Assembly (NCBI GenBank): GCA_950295325.1
Contig: OX485805.1
Coordinates: 41,502,758 to 41,566,757 of the forward strand
Length of the DNA stretch: 64,000 nt
DNA from: Polytrichum commune
Lineage: Eukaryota > Streptophyta > Polytrichopsida > Polytrichales > Polytrichaceae
Direction of reading: 5' to 3'
The notes under the pieces were generated by a model that saw only the letters and a list, made by a program, of their open reading frames with translations, was not told the DNA's origin and did not search any database. The translations under genes and the position numbers were made by a program. Each line of letters begins with the position of its first letter. Position 1 is the stretch's first letter. Below are positions 35,568-49,236 of this stretch, one piece after another.

Positions 35568-36503
35568 CTTCTCCTTTACCAATTCCTCCTCCTGCCTGCC
35601 TTTTGCACTCCCAAACACTCCCTCGCATTCAACAAGCGCTTCTCCAGCACTACAAAAGAAGCCTCTTTCGAGCTCACAGCCGACAATACCTCCTCCGACT
35701 ACTAAGGTTCCCGCATCAGACGCGGGTGACAACCGAAATTGCGTCTGAATTTAGTTCTTTATCAAATCCAAAAGAGGAAAGGCAGCGAGGTTGTAAGCAT
35801 TCGGGCAGGGTTTGAGTGTCGAGGGTCCGGTGAATGAAGAGATGTTGGTAAGTATCAGAGACAGAGGGAGATGAGCTTCATCAACTATGGTGACGTGTAC
35901 AAGAGCAGCCTATAACCGTGTCCTTGAACTTCATTTTGTTATACATCACTCTTTAGCAAGAAAGGTATCCTTGATAACATCGAATATGGTTTTGTTTTTA
36001 TTAAATCTTATTTGTGTGGCCACACATCAATTATCTTAACTACACCATTTATGGTATTTGGTGTCACGTACATTATTGACGTATGGCCTAACCAAGATGT
36101 CTAGAGGCCTAGTGTCACATCCTCTCATTGGTGATTTGACACTATTTGTCACCAAAAGTAACTTTTGAAGTGTATAACTATATACAGTATGATATATAGT
36201 TTAGCACATTGGAGTGTTGAGATGATAGTTTTATGATCCGATATGCAAAAGGAAAATATTATTGAGTAGATTATTAATGCCAAGTGTCATGTGTTTGCAC
36301 TTATGGTAAACTTGTTGACCATTGTGTAATCTAGGCATAGACCTCATAACGTTATCAAGGATACTAATGCCAAGATATTAATAAGCACACTAATGCCAAA
36401 TGTCACAAGGTTACACTAATGGTCGTGTTGTTGGCCATCAATGTAACCTAGCACAGGCCTCATAACATGGTTATTGACACTATTTTGCAAGTGATACTAG
36501 ATA

Positions 36504-37495
36504 CAATCCTACCTCTTTAATATGACACGTTTGGGAAACGAGAAAAATGTCGTATTATCGAGGTGTCACATATTCAACAATATGACAAATTGGACCTGGT
36601 TGTCACAATAACGAGGTACTTCATAAAAACACACTTGAGATATTTTTCCATATGTAAAAATGAGTATTCTTTCAAATGTATTTCAAATATGCAAATTCTC
36701 CTCACTAAACCTATGTGGACTTGAAGAAGGAATCAATAGTCCGCTGATGTTGCCACTTCAAGTTAGCAACATATATCTTATTGAGCTTCTCTATTATGCC
36801 CTGCAATTTCATCATATTTGCGGGAGTGAAGTCTAATGAATTGTCCATAAAAAATGTAGCTAATAGCTGAGCATGTTGTTGAGCATCCGTCAGTTTCACA
36901 ATAGGGGGAGGTCTCTCATCAACATCTAAAGGGTTTACAGTCTCAGCAATAAGGTCCAAACTAACTAGCTCTATTCTCTGTCCTAAGGCCGTATCAACCA
37001 GCTCTGACATGCAATATTCAGCCTCAATGATGTCTTCACCTTCCATTACCACATACTCTTCAAATGGCATCTCATCTGATCCAAGCTGCAGTTTTGATAT
37101 AAGAAGGGCCAGGTCTTTGGACTCCTTGATCAATCTCGATTTTTCTCTTTGGTCCTCATGAGTAGGGTTTTAGAAAGAGAACCTAGTTCCCATGGTTCTC
37201 ATGTTTATTTCATCATTTTACATTTAAACCTCCTTAACCCAAACTTCATATGTATAAGATTTATGAATTTAAAATAAATTATGTATTTATGTATATATGT
37301 ATATATAAGTGTGTGGGATCCACCATATAAATGCATTTATTATCTCTATAACATGACATTTGGGGGGTCTAGGAGTGTCATATTAACATTGTCATAGTCG
37401 TAGTATAGAGGTAGATTTGAACTAGGAAGTTTGGTTTACGAAATTTGTGTCCAGGTTGTCGTATTATCGAGTGTCATATTAAAGAGGTAGGACTG
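36504..37495 (-). mobile_element. Pogo/Tigger-like derivative with transposase tail
   Basis: 992 bp between TA duplications (36502-36503, 37496-37497). Ends are CAATCCTACCTCTTTAATAT and the complement of CAGTCCTACCTCTTTAATAT, nearly perfect, continuing as GACAC. CAGT ends with TA targets are those of the pogo group. The minus strand holds the last part of a transposase. Confidence 0.85.
36711..37133 (-). pseudogene. Pogo-type transposase C-terminal tail
   Basis: About 140 codons ending HQRTIDSFFKST and a stop. It aligns by eye with the tail of the element at 61024-63783: EYVVMEGEDIIEAEY against EYINMEGEDDFEVEY, VKLTDAQQHAQ against VKLSDAQKYAK, and the DSFF/RSFF end. The catalytic core is absent. 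Confidence 0.8.
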
Positions 37496-37576
37496 TACCA
37501 TAACTAGTATGGTATTTTTCTTCTTTTTTCATGGGTTATTCAAAATCCTACCATCCTTAGTTTTGCAACAGAATTA

Positions 37577-37805
37577 AACTATTTATGGTATCTAGCATCA
37601 CTTAGTATTTGGAATTACAAAGTGGTAGACTTTGCTCACTCTAGGGTTTATTTATTACTAGCAAAGCTCAAGTAAATTATTTGAACATTGTAAAATACAA
37701 CTGACTTTAATTGGGGGGAAATTATATTCTCTATGAAAAGTTATTGCACTAAATAACTCCAAATAGTAAGTGGGACTAAATACTATGACACTACCATAAA
37801 TGGTG
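37577..37805. mobile_element. 229-bp TA-target MITE
   Basis: Left TA-AACTATTTATGGTATCTAG, right the complement of TA-CACCATTTATGGTAGTGTC, with subterminal CACTTA.TATTTGGA on both sides. It ends at the TA (37806-37807) where the next MITE begins. Confidence 0.6.
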
Positions 37806-37807
37806 TA

Positions 37808-38287
37808 CACCAATTATGGCATTTAGTGTCACATGCTTAATAATGTCACTTACCCTATTTTGAGGCGCATGCTAAATTGCGTTGACGATGAACAACTTCA
37901 CCATTAGTGTCAACTCATGACACTTGGCATTCAGATGCGCTTACTAATATTTCGGCATGAGTATGTTCAACAATGTTATGAGATGTATGCCTATGATACA
38001 CAATGGTCTACAAGTTAACTAATGTGTACACAAATGACACTTGACATCAATATGCTCAAGAATATCTTCCCCTTGCATACTAGAATGCAAAATCATCATC
38101 TCAAGTATTCCAATGTGCTAAACTAAATATCATAATGTAAATAATATTTCCCATAAAGAAGTTATTTATGTCAATGAATAGTATCATATTGGCAATTAAC
38201 AGACATGACACTTTGAAATCTACAAATAATTTTTAGATTAGGCCCTTTGCAAATAGTGTAACGTGACATGAAATGCTACAAATGGTG
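37808..38287. mobile_element. 480-bp TA-target MITE
   Basis: Left CACCAATTATGGCATTTAGT, right the complement of CACCATTTGTAGCATTTCAT; TA on both sides (37806-37807, 38288-38289). Related in its ends and interior to 36041-37513 and 55596-56414. Confidence 0.75.
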
Positions 38288-38289
38288 TA

Positions 38290-41200
38290 GTAGTTTGACA
38301 GCTACAACCACATCAACATTTACCCTCACTCTTAACTTACCTAGTCTAGGTTATGCTTAGCAATTGTTGGCTCTTGCAGAGTTCTTGCTAAGTCTGGTAC
38401 GACCATAACAACCTCACATTAAAGCAAACTTTAAACTAACTACACTATACATTTTGATTTAGTTCAGCTCAAGCCTCACTATACATCATAGATCCACATT
38501 ATTTGTCTTATGATCATTGGATGGCGACTAGAGAAGGTAGTACATGAAAATAACTCTAGTTGAAATGGCTTACACCAAATTTAATGCCACACTAGATAAG
38601 ATACTTTGAGATATAAACTGTAGCCCCTGTTGGGTTGTGAAGTCAAGGCCTTTGGGACACCTTACACTAGAGCTTGAGGGTCTGTCACCACTGAATCTAA
38701 AATCTTGCATTGGTGGAGAATGCCAATACCATCCCATTTCGCTTGAGGACCTAAGGGCCCAAGGAGGTTGGAATGGATGAAAAACCTGCATGGAGCCCTA
38801 CATGGCATACAGTGCAAAATGCTTCATGGTCTACCGGATTTTACATGAAGCTTGCCTCAAAGAGTAGGTCCGACACCAAACCTGGGACCACAACATTTCA
38901 AAATCTCACAACGCTTGATTCACTATAACTTATTGTGTACAAGGGCCCACATGATTGAAGATGGTAATGAAATGATATTCAGTTGAGAATCCAGCCATAT
39001 ACATCTCTACACTAAACCTGAAGGTTAAAATGCATTCGTATTTCTGAATGGGAATAAACTGGACAGACCTGCCATCTTTTGAGATATACAACCCAAGTTT
39101 CTTGATGGTGCAATCTGTGGTGTACCGACTTCATTTCTGCTCTGGATCTTTGGAGTTGGTGTGCAGCTGAACGGATCACAGATTTCCAGTATGAATATAC
39201 AGCTGCTCTCTAGCTCAAGACATGACTATTTTGTCTTCTTTGTTAATGTGAGCTACAATGGTTTAGTATACTGTTACTTCAAGATTGTACGCCCTTTAGA
39301 TGAGTGTGGGATGTGAAGAATAAAAAAACAAGGTATATACATCAAATGAAGGAGTGAAGTTTTGGTTATTCAAAGAACAGATCCACTTTCAAAATCAGCA
39401 ACAAAGTAGCACTCCTAATGCTACTTGGAATCCAAAACCTACCGATGCACATTCAGCAGTGCAGCTCCAGAGCCCTTCAGCAAAATTGCTCGCAAGGGTC
39501 TCCAGCATTCCTGGTAAATTCATCCCTACAAGACAGCAGGCAAAAGAACTATGTAATTCAGCCATAGAAAATTCTTAACACTCCGGATTCAACAAAGGCT
39601 CGGATAAAGACTGATTTATGAGCATCATGCGTATACCAGAGAAAGGTGTTGACAAAACAAACTTTGCAACCTCCGAACTGATTCCAGATTAAGAGTAGGA
39701 GGAATGTTTGGAGGGGTCAGCCCAGAATCTCCATAAACAACCAAGTTTGTGTTGTAATGCGTACACTACCTCCTGATGCACAGCCATGACAAGGCCAGCA
39801 GTAAAAATTACTGCATCTATTTGAATCTAAAGAACCTGCCCTATATGCAGAGCTCTGAGTATGCCCACCAGTCCCTCCGATCGTTTTTGCTACTAATGGT
39901 TTTGAGGATTTTTAAAGTACGACAGTATGTTTGCCCCTCCTTTTGTAACCAAAGTTGCTCATTGTCCACTGATCATGTTATAGAGGGCCTCTCTTTGGAC
40001 TTCTTGGCCAGATAAATGTTCTCATATTTGCCCCGCCAAGGCTTTCACAGAGAGGCCCTCTTGACCTTAGTCAATGGGAAATTTAGAATTTAGTTGATAT
40101 GTGGTGAGACAACAATGTTGCCCTACCTTATAAAGCTCAAATAGCCAACGGTAACAAATGAACAGTCTGATGGGCATGCTCAGAGTCCGCTACATTTTGA
40201 TACTACAAGAGCCACAATATAATGGTGCTCCAAACGAGGACAACCACAGAAGGGCAATTGCCACATTCCTGACCTTCTGACAGAACTCCACATATCAGTC
40301 AGCAATCCAGTAGTTCCAAACTGCCAACCCAAGTAGCAACAGGATAGACATAGATATTCTTAACAATATCACCACTGACTCCAAGTCAAGTTCGTTAATT
40401 ACAGACTGCCAACAACCAAAAATAACATACAAGGTCATGACATTGGTTTACTCAAACCCTAAACTGGCAACAATAACACTATTATAAATCTGTATCATTC
40501 AGTGAGGAAGGATTTATGAGGACATCAGACATCTTACAGAGTCAGTAAACGTCAATCCTTGGAAGTCAACCGTTTGTCCACAGTACTGCCACTCCTCCCG
40601 ATGAACCGCATAGTTATGTCTGCAACATGCTTCAAAGGAGCCCAACCAAGATTGTAGTAATGCATGAACATATGCTCTGATTCTAACAGACTGTTCCATC
40701 AAGATACTGAACACTACTTGTCACCATCTTATGAGGCAGCAATGAAACTTCCAAATTTGTAGTTGAACTCCTTCTGCCTAACAGCAGAGTCCATCCCTCT
40801 CCACCCACCAAAGAATCGATCGTCTGTCCATATCCTTGTACACACACCTTCAACTCCAGAATACGAAATTTTCCTCTAAAAGGGGACATGGCCCCTGTTT
40901 CAAAATTTGGAGCTTGCTGAAGGCTGTCAAAAATGTTGTCCTATCTATGAGTAACTGAAGCTTCTAACATCAGACATCTACATATAAAGCTTGAAAAAAT
41001 ATAACTTGCCTGATAGCCCAGCTTCAATCTACTGATGCCAACTATTAAGGATCCGAGTTTGCTTCTTGAGCTCAATTCTGTTCTGTACAAAACTCATTGC
41101 GTATGGACACGCATTAAATAGGTAGAATCCGGTCTTCAATGGCCTCAAAGATCAGGCTTTCCCTTTGTCATATCACCATAGATGTCATTGCCACAAGGTG

Positions 41201-41961
41201 AGCACCAGTTTCTTGTGGCTCAAACAAGGATCTGAGCCTTCAATCCTTCAGTATGAAGACAACCCCCCTCTTGGCATTCTCCTCTGCAAACCCATATGAA
41301 TGCCAACAGAAAACAACAGTAAAAATTACTGAAAGGAAGGTCACATCAGATCACCACATGTCCTTGATGATGCTGGAGCATATTACTGATGATCCCTGTG
41401 TGCAGACTCTCTGCAGTGTGCTGTCTGGTTGCCTTATGCCAACTGACAGTAGGAAATAAGTTTTACAGTCCATAAGATCCCAGATGAAGGACCATAATTG
41501 CACAAGGATTTCATTAAGGGATGAATTGATCATGCCATATAAATCCAGGAATTCTGCAAGCAACATCAGTGCACCCCACCCCGATTATATCAGAATGTAA
41601 CTTTTGATTCACAGCTGTATCTCCCAGTACCTTTTCCTTTTATGACATCAATTGACCAAATTAAGTATACCCTTGCAACTCAGACCAGATCATTTGTACA
41701 GCCATAGCCTAAAGTGATTACCCCACCTGTCTGTTCATCATCTCCTCTGGTGGATATTATCAAAGATCAAGATGATCACTAAGGCATCATTAGCCAGATT
41801 GGCAACCCTCTGCAGATTATAGCCTCTCAACTTCAAAGGCTGCTCAACTTCTGAAACGTCAACGGAATATATTTCAGGCTTCCAGTCACAGCCCCAATAT
41901 GTTTTAGGAAACAGCACTTGCACTGCTTGAGCTACAACAGCGGACTTGGATATGCTAAAAA
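38290..41961. other. Region downstream of the ubiquitin protease, no firm gene
   Basis: Less AT-rich than the flanking repeats and free of obvious transposons, so it may be 3' untranslated region or alternative 3' exons of the minus-strand protease. Short frames (40514-40889, 41351-41566 and 41738-41965, all minus) gave no recognisable domain. Confidence 0.4.
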
Positions 41962-44900
41962 TCATCTGATATTTGTGGCTTCAGAAGGGACTGCACACCT
42001 GTCTGGCATGTGCATGTACTGTGCAGTTGTAATAGACTGAGGTCCTGAATCATCAGTGAAAGATTCCGGGCGTGCAGATGATCTGGCACAGATATATACC
42101 AAACAAATTAACAATATCAAAAGTGGAATCTGAAAGAAAATATCACACGTGTCAAACATGCTGCCAATATCACAGCTTCAGGCAGTAGGCATTAGTGTAA
42201 TTTTCTAAAGGAATATACAGGCTGTACAACAGGACCAAGTGAAAGAGGGAATCGTAGAGTTCCAATATCTGGACAATTTTCTTGGCATTTTCTCAACACG
42301 TGGCATCAATAAGAATAGACAAAGTTGTTCATCTAGTAAGGGATGTGCACCTCTGAGGGTCTAAAAAATACACAAAGACTAGTTGGCAGAATGAACTGCC
42401 AAGAAGCGGAGGAATTAAAGTAGGGTAATTGAAGGGCAGTTGCAATCCAGTTCCACACTTCACTTACATATATTAAATCTAGTGCCTGTACCACTTCACA
42501 TCTATTTAATCTCATTCAATGGGTGGCACAATGTAAAACATGACAAGTTAGAGACACATATTCACCTGATATATAAGAGAATGTATGCTCGATGCGATCT
42601 CATCGTCTGCAAGTCCACCTCTGTAACCTGATCACACAAGGCACTTGTGATCAGGGTTCTTGATTGCAAGAAGTAGCAAACTAGACCTATCAAGAGTAAA
42701 TCGAATAATAGGAATCATCTGAACAATTTTCTAACATCCAAGGAAGAACTTTAAGTAAGACATAGCTACTTGCAAACTGCAAAACAAAAACATAGCAAAG
42801 AATAATTGCTGCATATGAAATCTCATTGGATTATAACAGCATCACAACAAGGTAGACTCTTCGCGTCTAAGTTCGCTGTATAGATTCTGTGAATGGGGAT
42901 GGATGGCCTACGAATCTAGTCCCACATTACTTTGACTAATATGTCAACCAGCCTAACAGGTTCTTAGCAATCGGCTTCAATGAGGACCTCGCCAAGACAT
43001 CTATGGAAGTGAACTTGCTGTTATTTGAGCTGATATACATCTCCTAACATACAGGGAGTGATGACAATGCAACCTAGAGACACAGATGTAGGAGGAGTCA
43101 TCACCAGGTCTTCAAAGGTCAGATTCAAAAGCACATGAAATGGACACTGCCAGACATTGAAGTACTACACACTTGCTCATTTGATAAGATGAAGATTACC
43201 TTTGCATCATCTGCTTGATACCAAGAGCCACGAGAACTCTTGACTAGGCAAATGTAATGCCCAAAGTAAGAAGCATTGAAGATATCCACGTGAACAATAA
43301 TAGCATAAAGCTTATAATGTGGTGGTCTATCGCCATTAGCACTCATATATGGCATCAGATCCAAATCTTCAGAAAAATGGACTTGCTTGTTCAACTTTCC
43401 AAACTTCCCACTCTGCATGAAAGAAACAGCAAGACTACTTTTAAGCATCCCATAATCCCAAAATTTGCCCTCACAGCCACCTATTAGAAGTGCAAATAAA
43501 AAGCTCCAGAAGGCCCAGTGTATACCCTCTGTGTGACCTTCCAAAACATTACATATCCAAGGAGCAAGAGTAGCCCTATATTGCTCCTCGATACAATGAC
43601 ACCAATCCATGAACGCCTTGGAGGAGTAGGCAGATACAAATTCCAAATACATGTCAGCACATATATGTCATAAGATTGACACAGCAGGACAATCTGCAGT
43701 GAGATATGGCTGAGAAGTGCAAAAATGGGAAAGGAACAGAACAAGGGAGAACAAAAAGGGCAATCAGTGCTTATCCAAATTGGCATGGATAAGAAGAGAA
43801 GTAGGCCAAAATTGAAGGAAGCAGAAGTTGAAAGCATCATTGACAAATACCTTGAAACGCTTAAGAGTGACAATGAGGATGTTAGGAGCTTCATGCACAG
43901 TGATCTGCTTGCAAGCTTCCACATATGAATTGCACCTGGATCACAAACACATGTAGAATACTTATGGGTCTGCAAAGAGGAACAAGATGACCAACTGCAC
44001 AATTTCAATATAATATTTGTGGACGCTACTTTGCAAGCTCCTCACAAATATTGTCCTACGTTGCAAGTAACTTCCAAGATGACAACAAATACAGAACCTT
44101 GCACAACTGACCCCATCCGCTTGACTCTAATGATATCCTTAACTATCTGAAAAGGTTCCTATGCCTGGAGATGAATTGGAAGCTTTGTAAGAGTGTCATT
44201 TATTAATGAATACCACGATTTTCTTCCACATTTCACTTTCTACTCTTCCAACTTCCACTTTTTAATTCATCTCAAGATCAGAGGAAACCCTTCAACAATT
44301 GAGAATAAAAGAAACCATCCCACTGCTGACATTACATGTCTTGCTATATAACATATTATCCTTTCCTGAGAATTTTGGTAGACAAACTTTTACTTTCCAT
44401 TCACTTGGTAAGTAAAGGAAGCCCAGAAACACCACAACATATTGATACTTTTAGTTGAATGCCTGCACTAGCACCACCTCTGTCAGCACATCAAACCTTG
44501 TTATGTACTAAAACGCCTAGGGAACATCCAATTTAAAGAGCTGTAAAGGAGAGACTGTAGGTGGTCCATCTAAAACTGCTTCTGGAAACAATTTGTTCAG
44601 GATAAAGTTCCACATGTCTGAATAACAAGAACACCCTTCTTTACACGACCATCGCAACCCCTGTATGATCACTAACAAGTGGACTTCAATAGAATGGAGG
44701 AACAAACCTGTCACACTTATACTTGTTGTCACCTTGCAACTTCTCAGGAGCAGTGAACTGTGCAAGAGCATCCTCCAAGGACTCAATATTTCCTTGAATC
44801 TCCACTGCAAGATCCATCATGTTTTCATATCGATTAGATTCATGGAGGCACTGCATGCACTTCACCTGCATCCCAGTCAAATAGCAGTGGTCCAAGTCAA

Positions 44901-47900
44901 CCCTTTATGCTGACTGGCAACCTGTGAACCACTGCTGACAAAACCAGGCTACCAATATGATTCACAAACCAATTAGCCACCTTTCTGCACTGATGTACAG
45001 AACCCTAATTTAATCTAAAAGTATAATAGACCTCCACAACAAATTTCTCCAAGATAACTACAGGTTCCAGTAGTATGTCTTGCGTATAGTAGGACTAGAG
45101 ACACAGAATCCATAGCAACCAGTAAAACATAATAGATTCTCAAACTTAACAAGATACCAGGTGGTTCTCAATGGGCCTAACCAGAATCCACAGAGGGCAG
45201 TGAAAAAAAACACTGGTAATAAACGTAATCAAGAAACAGAAAAGTTTGTACTATCTCAATTGTTCATATGAATTTTAAATTACCTTACATTCACAAGATT
45301 GTAGACAGGCAGTATAGACATGTATTTTTCTTTGAAAAATATGATTACCTATGATATCCTTATGTCTACCAACAGAAGTATGACAACATCTTCATCAATT
45401 ATTGGATTAATAAACTGCCTGACTGCTCACTAAATGCATGTCTCTCTAAAAGGATGGAAAGAAAAGCATGAAACTATATCCACATTCAGAGTATCTCACT
45501 TCTATCAGAGTGAAAGTTTTGTAGCACCATTGCAGGGACAAGGAAATATGAAAGACCACAAGGGTATAAATTAATGACATCCTTGTGATGAGCATCAACT
45601 GCAATTTTGTTTCTGTTTGACCTAATTTTACATGCTTAAAGCTACAGTCCCATCACTCTGAAATATGCTAGGATCAATTTCTCAAGAATAGTATCTCCGT
45701 AAGCAGCTCCCCAATTGCAGCTCCATGCTGCATGAAGAATCTTGATCCCACTTTACTAGGTCTTTATCTTATTAATAAAATCATAATTACCAACTGTCAT
45801 AACCTACCTCTAGTTCTCTAGAGAAGAGTATCTTACTTGACCCCTAATATCTTGACAGTTCAATCAACACATCAACCTAAAGTTATTTGCAGCTGTGCAG
45901 TTTTGTTGTCCTGAAGTAAGGTATTTACCTGTGATTGCAATTGTCCACCAAAAATATACTGAATGAGTGTAGTCTCTTGTGCAGAGATATCTACAGCTTT
46001 CGCCCCTCCAACTTCATCAAGGCAAATAGATTGCATCGAGTTGATGGCAAAACTGATCACATTCCATGCACAATGTGTCACCTAACTAGCAACCTCAAGC
46101 AGACAAGACAACCTCAAAGAAAAGATGCAACAAATGTCTAGAGATCTTGTATTTTCCAGGTAGCAAAAGAATACCATGGAGATCAAGAATCTACTCTCAA
46201 AAAGACACAAATGACTCCAAAACTTGAAAGTACTTTTAGAAAGTCTCCCATGAACAAGTGCACTCTTATTAACAAGGGAACATTGGCTACTCAACTAAGG
46301 ACCTCTCATCTTATTGAAACAATAAAAGGTATAGTGGAAACCTCATAAACTCATGTGCATCTTCTTGCTTGCCATAACCAAGATGACTCCCAATGTTCCT
46401 GATTCGGTTTAAAATCTTGACTGGAGAAAGGGGTGATCGACTCTGCTGTACTTTTGCAATATGTTGTTGAAGCTCACACAAGAAACACCAATCGCTTTTC
46501 CTACCTGTATTCAGGAGCAAATAATTCTATAAATGTTTTGATCCCAAGTTAAAAACAATTCTAGACATCAAACATGGCAGTCCTTTGTTCAATAAATGAT
46601 GTACAATAGTGGTCACGCACATATAGTTCAATGACAAGATATACTTACAATGTTCACTATGAACGCCTTCAAGTAGATATGCAGCCAGAGGCTGTGTGTA
46701 TGTCAAACATTGAAGGACCACATTCGCAAAGCAGCTGTACAAAAACAATAAAGAGAATATAGACAATACAGTATAGTTAGAACATTTTGTAGGCTTCACT
46801 CCATCATCTTTGAAAAATACTGAAAATTATCCCCAGCAAAAAGCTTTATTCAAAATTATTCAAAATTAACAAATTGAGCAAATAGTCAGACACCATCAAT
46901 TGCCAAACAAATTAAAATCCTGCATACATAAAGAAGTACTTGTCAATTGATCCAGGAACAATACCTATTTCCACAATTGTATAAGCCACACGGTGGGAAG
47001 CTTATCTTCCTGTTGAATAATTCGACGAAGTATGCATAAGGGAACAATATCTGACCAAAGAAATCAAATAGGACCAACATAAGAATCATACTGCACTTGT
47101 CAAAATAAAAAATCTCCATGTGCACATCATCAAAACATTATCTTCCTGTAGACTGATCGCTTCCACATTCTACTTCAGATTTTCACCTTGAAGGTCACGA
47201 TCTACCCTCATGATCCTCACCCAAATTCATGCTTGGAGGACACTCCCTCATAATTCTCTGTGGCTGCCTGGACAAACAACAGATCTAAGAGAATTTGGAT
47301 AAACTATGCTATCAAGAATGTCAGCAAGCTAAAGCTACACAGGCAAAGGAGAAAGCAAAGAAGGAAGCATCACCACTAATATGGAACTGCTCCTTTACCT
47401 CCTGGAAGGTGCAAGAACTTATCAGTTGTGATCCATTCCATCTGCTTAATTCGCCCACCTTAACTGCGCACCACCCCTCTCTTTATAAATCAAACAATCT
47501 CTCCTAAATGTTGGTTGCCTGCAGATGTGAAAGAAAGTTTGAAAGCAGGACATGAAATGCAGAGTCCTTGTATGACTCACCTTCTTGGGCTTTGTTCGAC
47601 GGCCGTCTGCTGATACAGTGGAGGATGTCTTCAGCAAAGAACCAGGTTGAGGAGACACTGGGGCTGAGTGTGAATTTGCAGAAGTCACAAATCCAGGTGC
47701 AGGTGAGAGAGCAGGTGAGAGCTGTGGTGCTATTATTTCATCCACACTTAGCGTATCTGAGATGTTATCACTCCTAGTGCTCCTTGGACTAAGGACATCA
47801 GAAAAATTTCGACTGTCACTTTCTGAGCTTCCTGGGCTGCTACTGGAATCAGGAATGCGTCCACCATTCTTGCTAATGGAATCAGGTGTGCGACAAGCAT

Positions 47901-49236
47901 TTCTGTGCCCTTCATTCCAATGTCGGAGTTGGCACACGCGAGAGCTGGGGAAGAGAACAGATGGGAGATTCTGTCAGCTCCTATAAATTTCCAACTAGAA
48001 CATGAAAAAATATAATTTGATGTCTTGCGAGTATCCCTTATGAGATTTTTTTTTATCAAGGTCACTGGCAGACATTAAATGACAACACGCAAATGGAAGT
48101 GCCTCCTCCCGCTACCCAATGTATGACAGAGACCGAAGTAATACTCATAACTTTCTTTCTGAGACAAAAATAGATAAGAGCAAGTACTTTGGACAATCGT
48201 CATGATTGCTCTGCATTCTCACCAATCACCAACCCAGCATATTCAATACAAAACTAAGGGAACTAAGAAATGTGGAAGAGGTGCAATTTCAAACACAAAA
48301 CTAGGCGAGCTCGATTCAGAAAGAAACATACCAGTAAAACACACTCTTGCAACGAGAGCATCGTCGTTTTGTGGGCTGATGGCAGACGGCACAAACAAGG
48401 TGCGAATCAGAATGCACCTTTCTTTCCACATGTCTTACAACATCCTGCTTGAGTGCTTTTTCTTCTTCTAAACCCTTTCGACTAGCCTCGTCATCTCTTT
48501 GTTTCCTTCTAATTACCTCTTCAGCCTCCGCCCTAGCCTGTGCTGCTATTTCTGCCTGTCTCTTCTTTTCTTGTTCTTCTGCTTGTCTCCTCCTGAAGAA
48601 CTCTTGCTCCGCTGCTTCTCTTTGTTTCCGCTCTTCAGCTTCAGCTTGTCTCTTTCGAACTACTTCCTCCTCAGCCTGCAATCTTCGATTGTATTCCTCA
48701 GCCTCAGCTTCCCTCCTGCGTAGTTCGTCTTCCAGTTTCCGCCGGTTGTACTCTTCCAAGTCAGCTTGTCTCCTGCGAAGCTCTTCTTCTTGAATCTTCC
48801 GATTATACTCTTCAATCTCAGTTTGTTTCGTACGCTTCTCGTCTTCTCTTCTCCGTCGATTGAAATCCACGGAGTCAATCAAATTCCTGTGTTGGGTTGC
48901 TTCCTCGGCAAGCAAATTTCTGTGAAATTCAGCATCGACGTTTCTCCAAGGTTCCTGGTTTACTTCCGCACGCTTCTGGTAGAGATTTTCAGCAGCTGGC
49001 CTACGCCGGTAATCTACTCTATAATCCGGTTGGCGATTACGACTGTACTCCTCCTCAAACTCTCGTTCAGCTCTCTCTTGCTCCTCCTCTGTTTTGCGCT
49101 TGAGCATCAGAAACTCGGCTCTCCGAAGTTCGCTCGCCCTGGCATTTTGTCGTAAGCATAGCCATACAGCAGCACCAACTATGATCAAAGGGACCAACAC
49201 CACAGCTGGAATAGCTATGTCCAAGAGCTCCTGCAT
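41962..49236 (-). CDS. Ubiquitin C-terminal hydrolase with MYND finger (UBP15-19 class)
   Basis: Removes ubiquitin from proteins. Eleven exons: 49236-48332, 47944-47581, 47050-46965, 46734-46649, 46504-46342, 46052-45929, 44865-44708, 43935-43851, 43412-43200, 42627-42566, 42082-41962. Every junction is GT...AG and in phase, giving 788 residues. A membrane helix (residues 3-28, [20 protein letters not shown]) is followed by a long charged coiled coil rich in RRRQAEAEE-type repeats to about 270. The MYND zinc finger spans 282-319 ([26 protein letters not shown]). The USP domain starts near 440: [18 protein letters not shown] with nucleophile Cys453, [19 protein letters not shown], and GHYIC with His709 and an Asp pair near 725. 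Arabidopsis UBP15-19 share this order of membrane segment, MYND and USP domain. The exon 5/6 join gives FMSFAI where relatives usually have FMRFAI. The last exon is short, and other 3' ends are possible. Confidence 0.92.

Larger units (their letters stand above)
36041..37513. mobile_element. About 480-bp TA-target MITE split by a pogo-like insertion
   Basis: The left end is CTACACCATTTATGGTATTT plus GGTGTCACG at 36040. The right end, read inwards from about 37513, is CTAGTTATGGTATCTAGTAT plus CAC, with the insertion 36504-37495 between GATACTAGA-TA and TA-CCATAACTAG. Relatives lie at 37808-38287 and 55596-56414. Confidence 0.65.

Noticed and set aside
41738-41965. Minus-strand 75-codon frame just after the protease stop
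   Set aside because: Could be an alternative last exon, but its first bases overlap the stop of exon 11 and it has no recognisable domain.
43725-43928. Plus-strand 67-codon frame with protein-like composition
   Set aside because: It is antisense to the intron and exon 8 of the protease; the minus strand encodes the conserved [14 protein letters not shown] segment.
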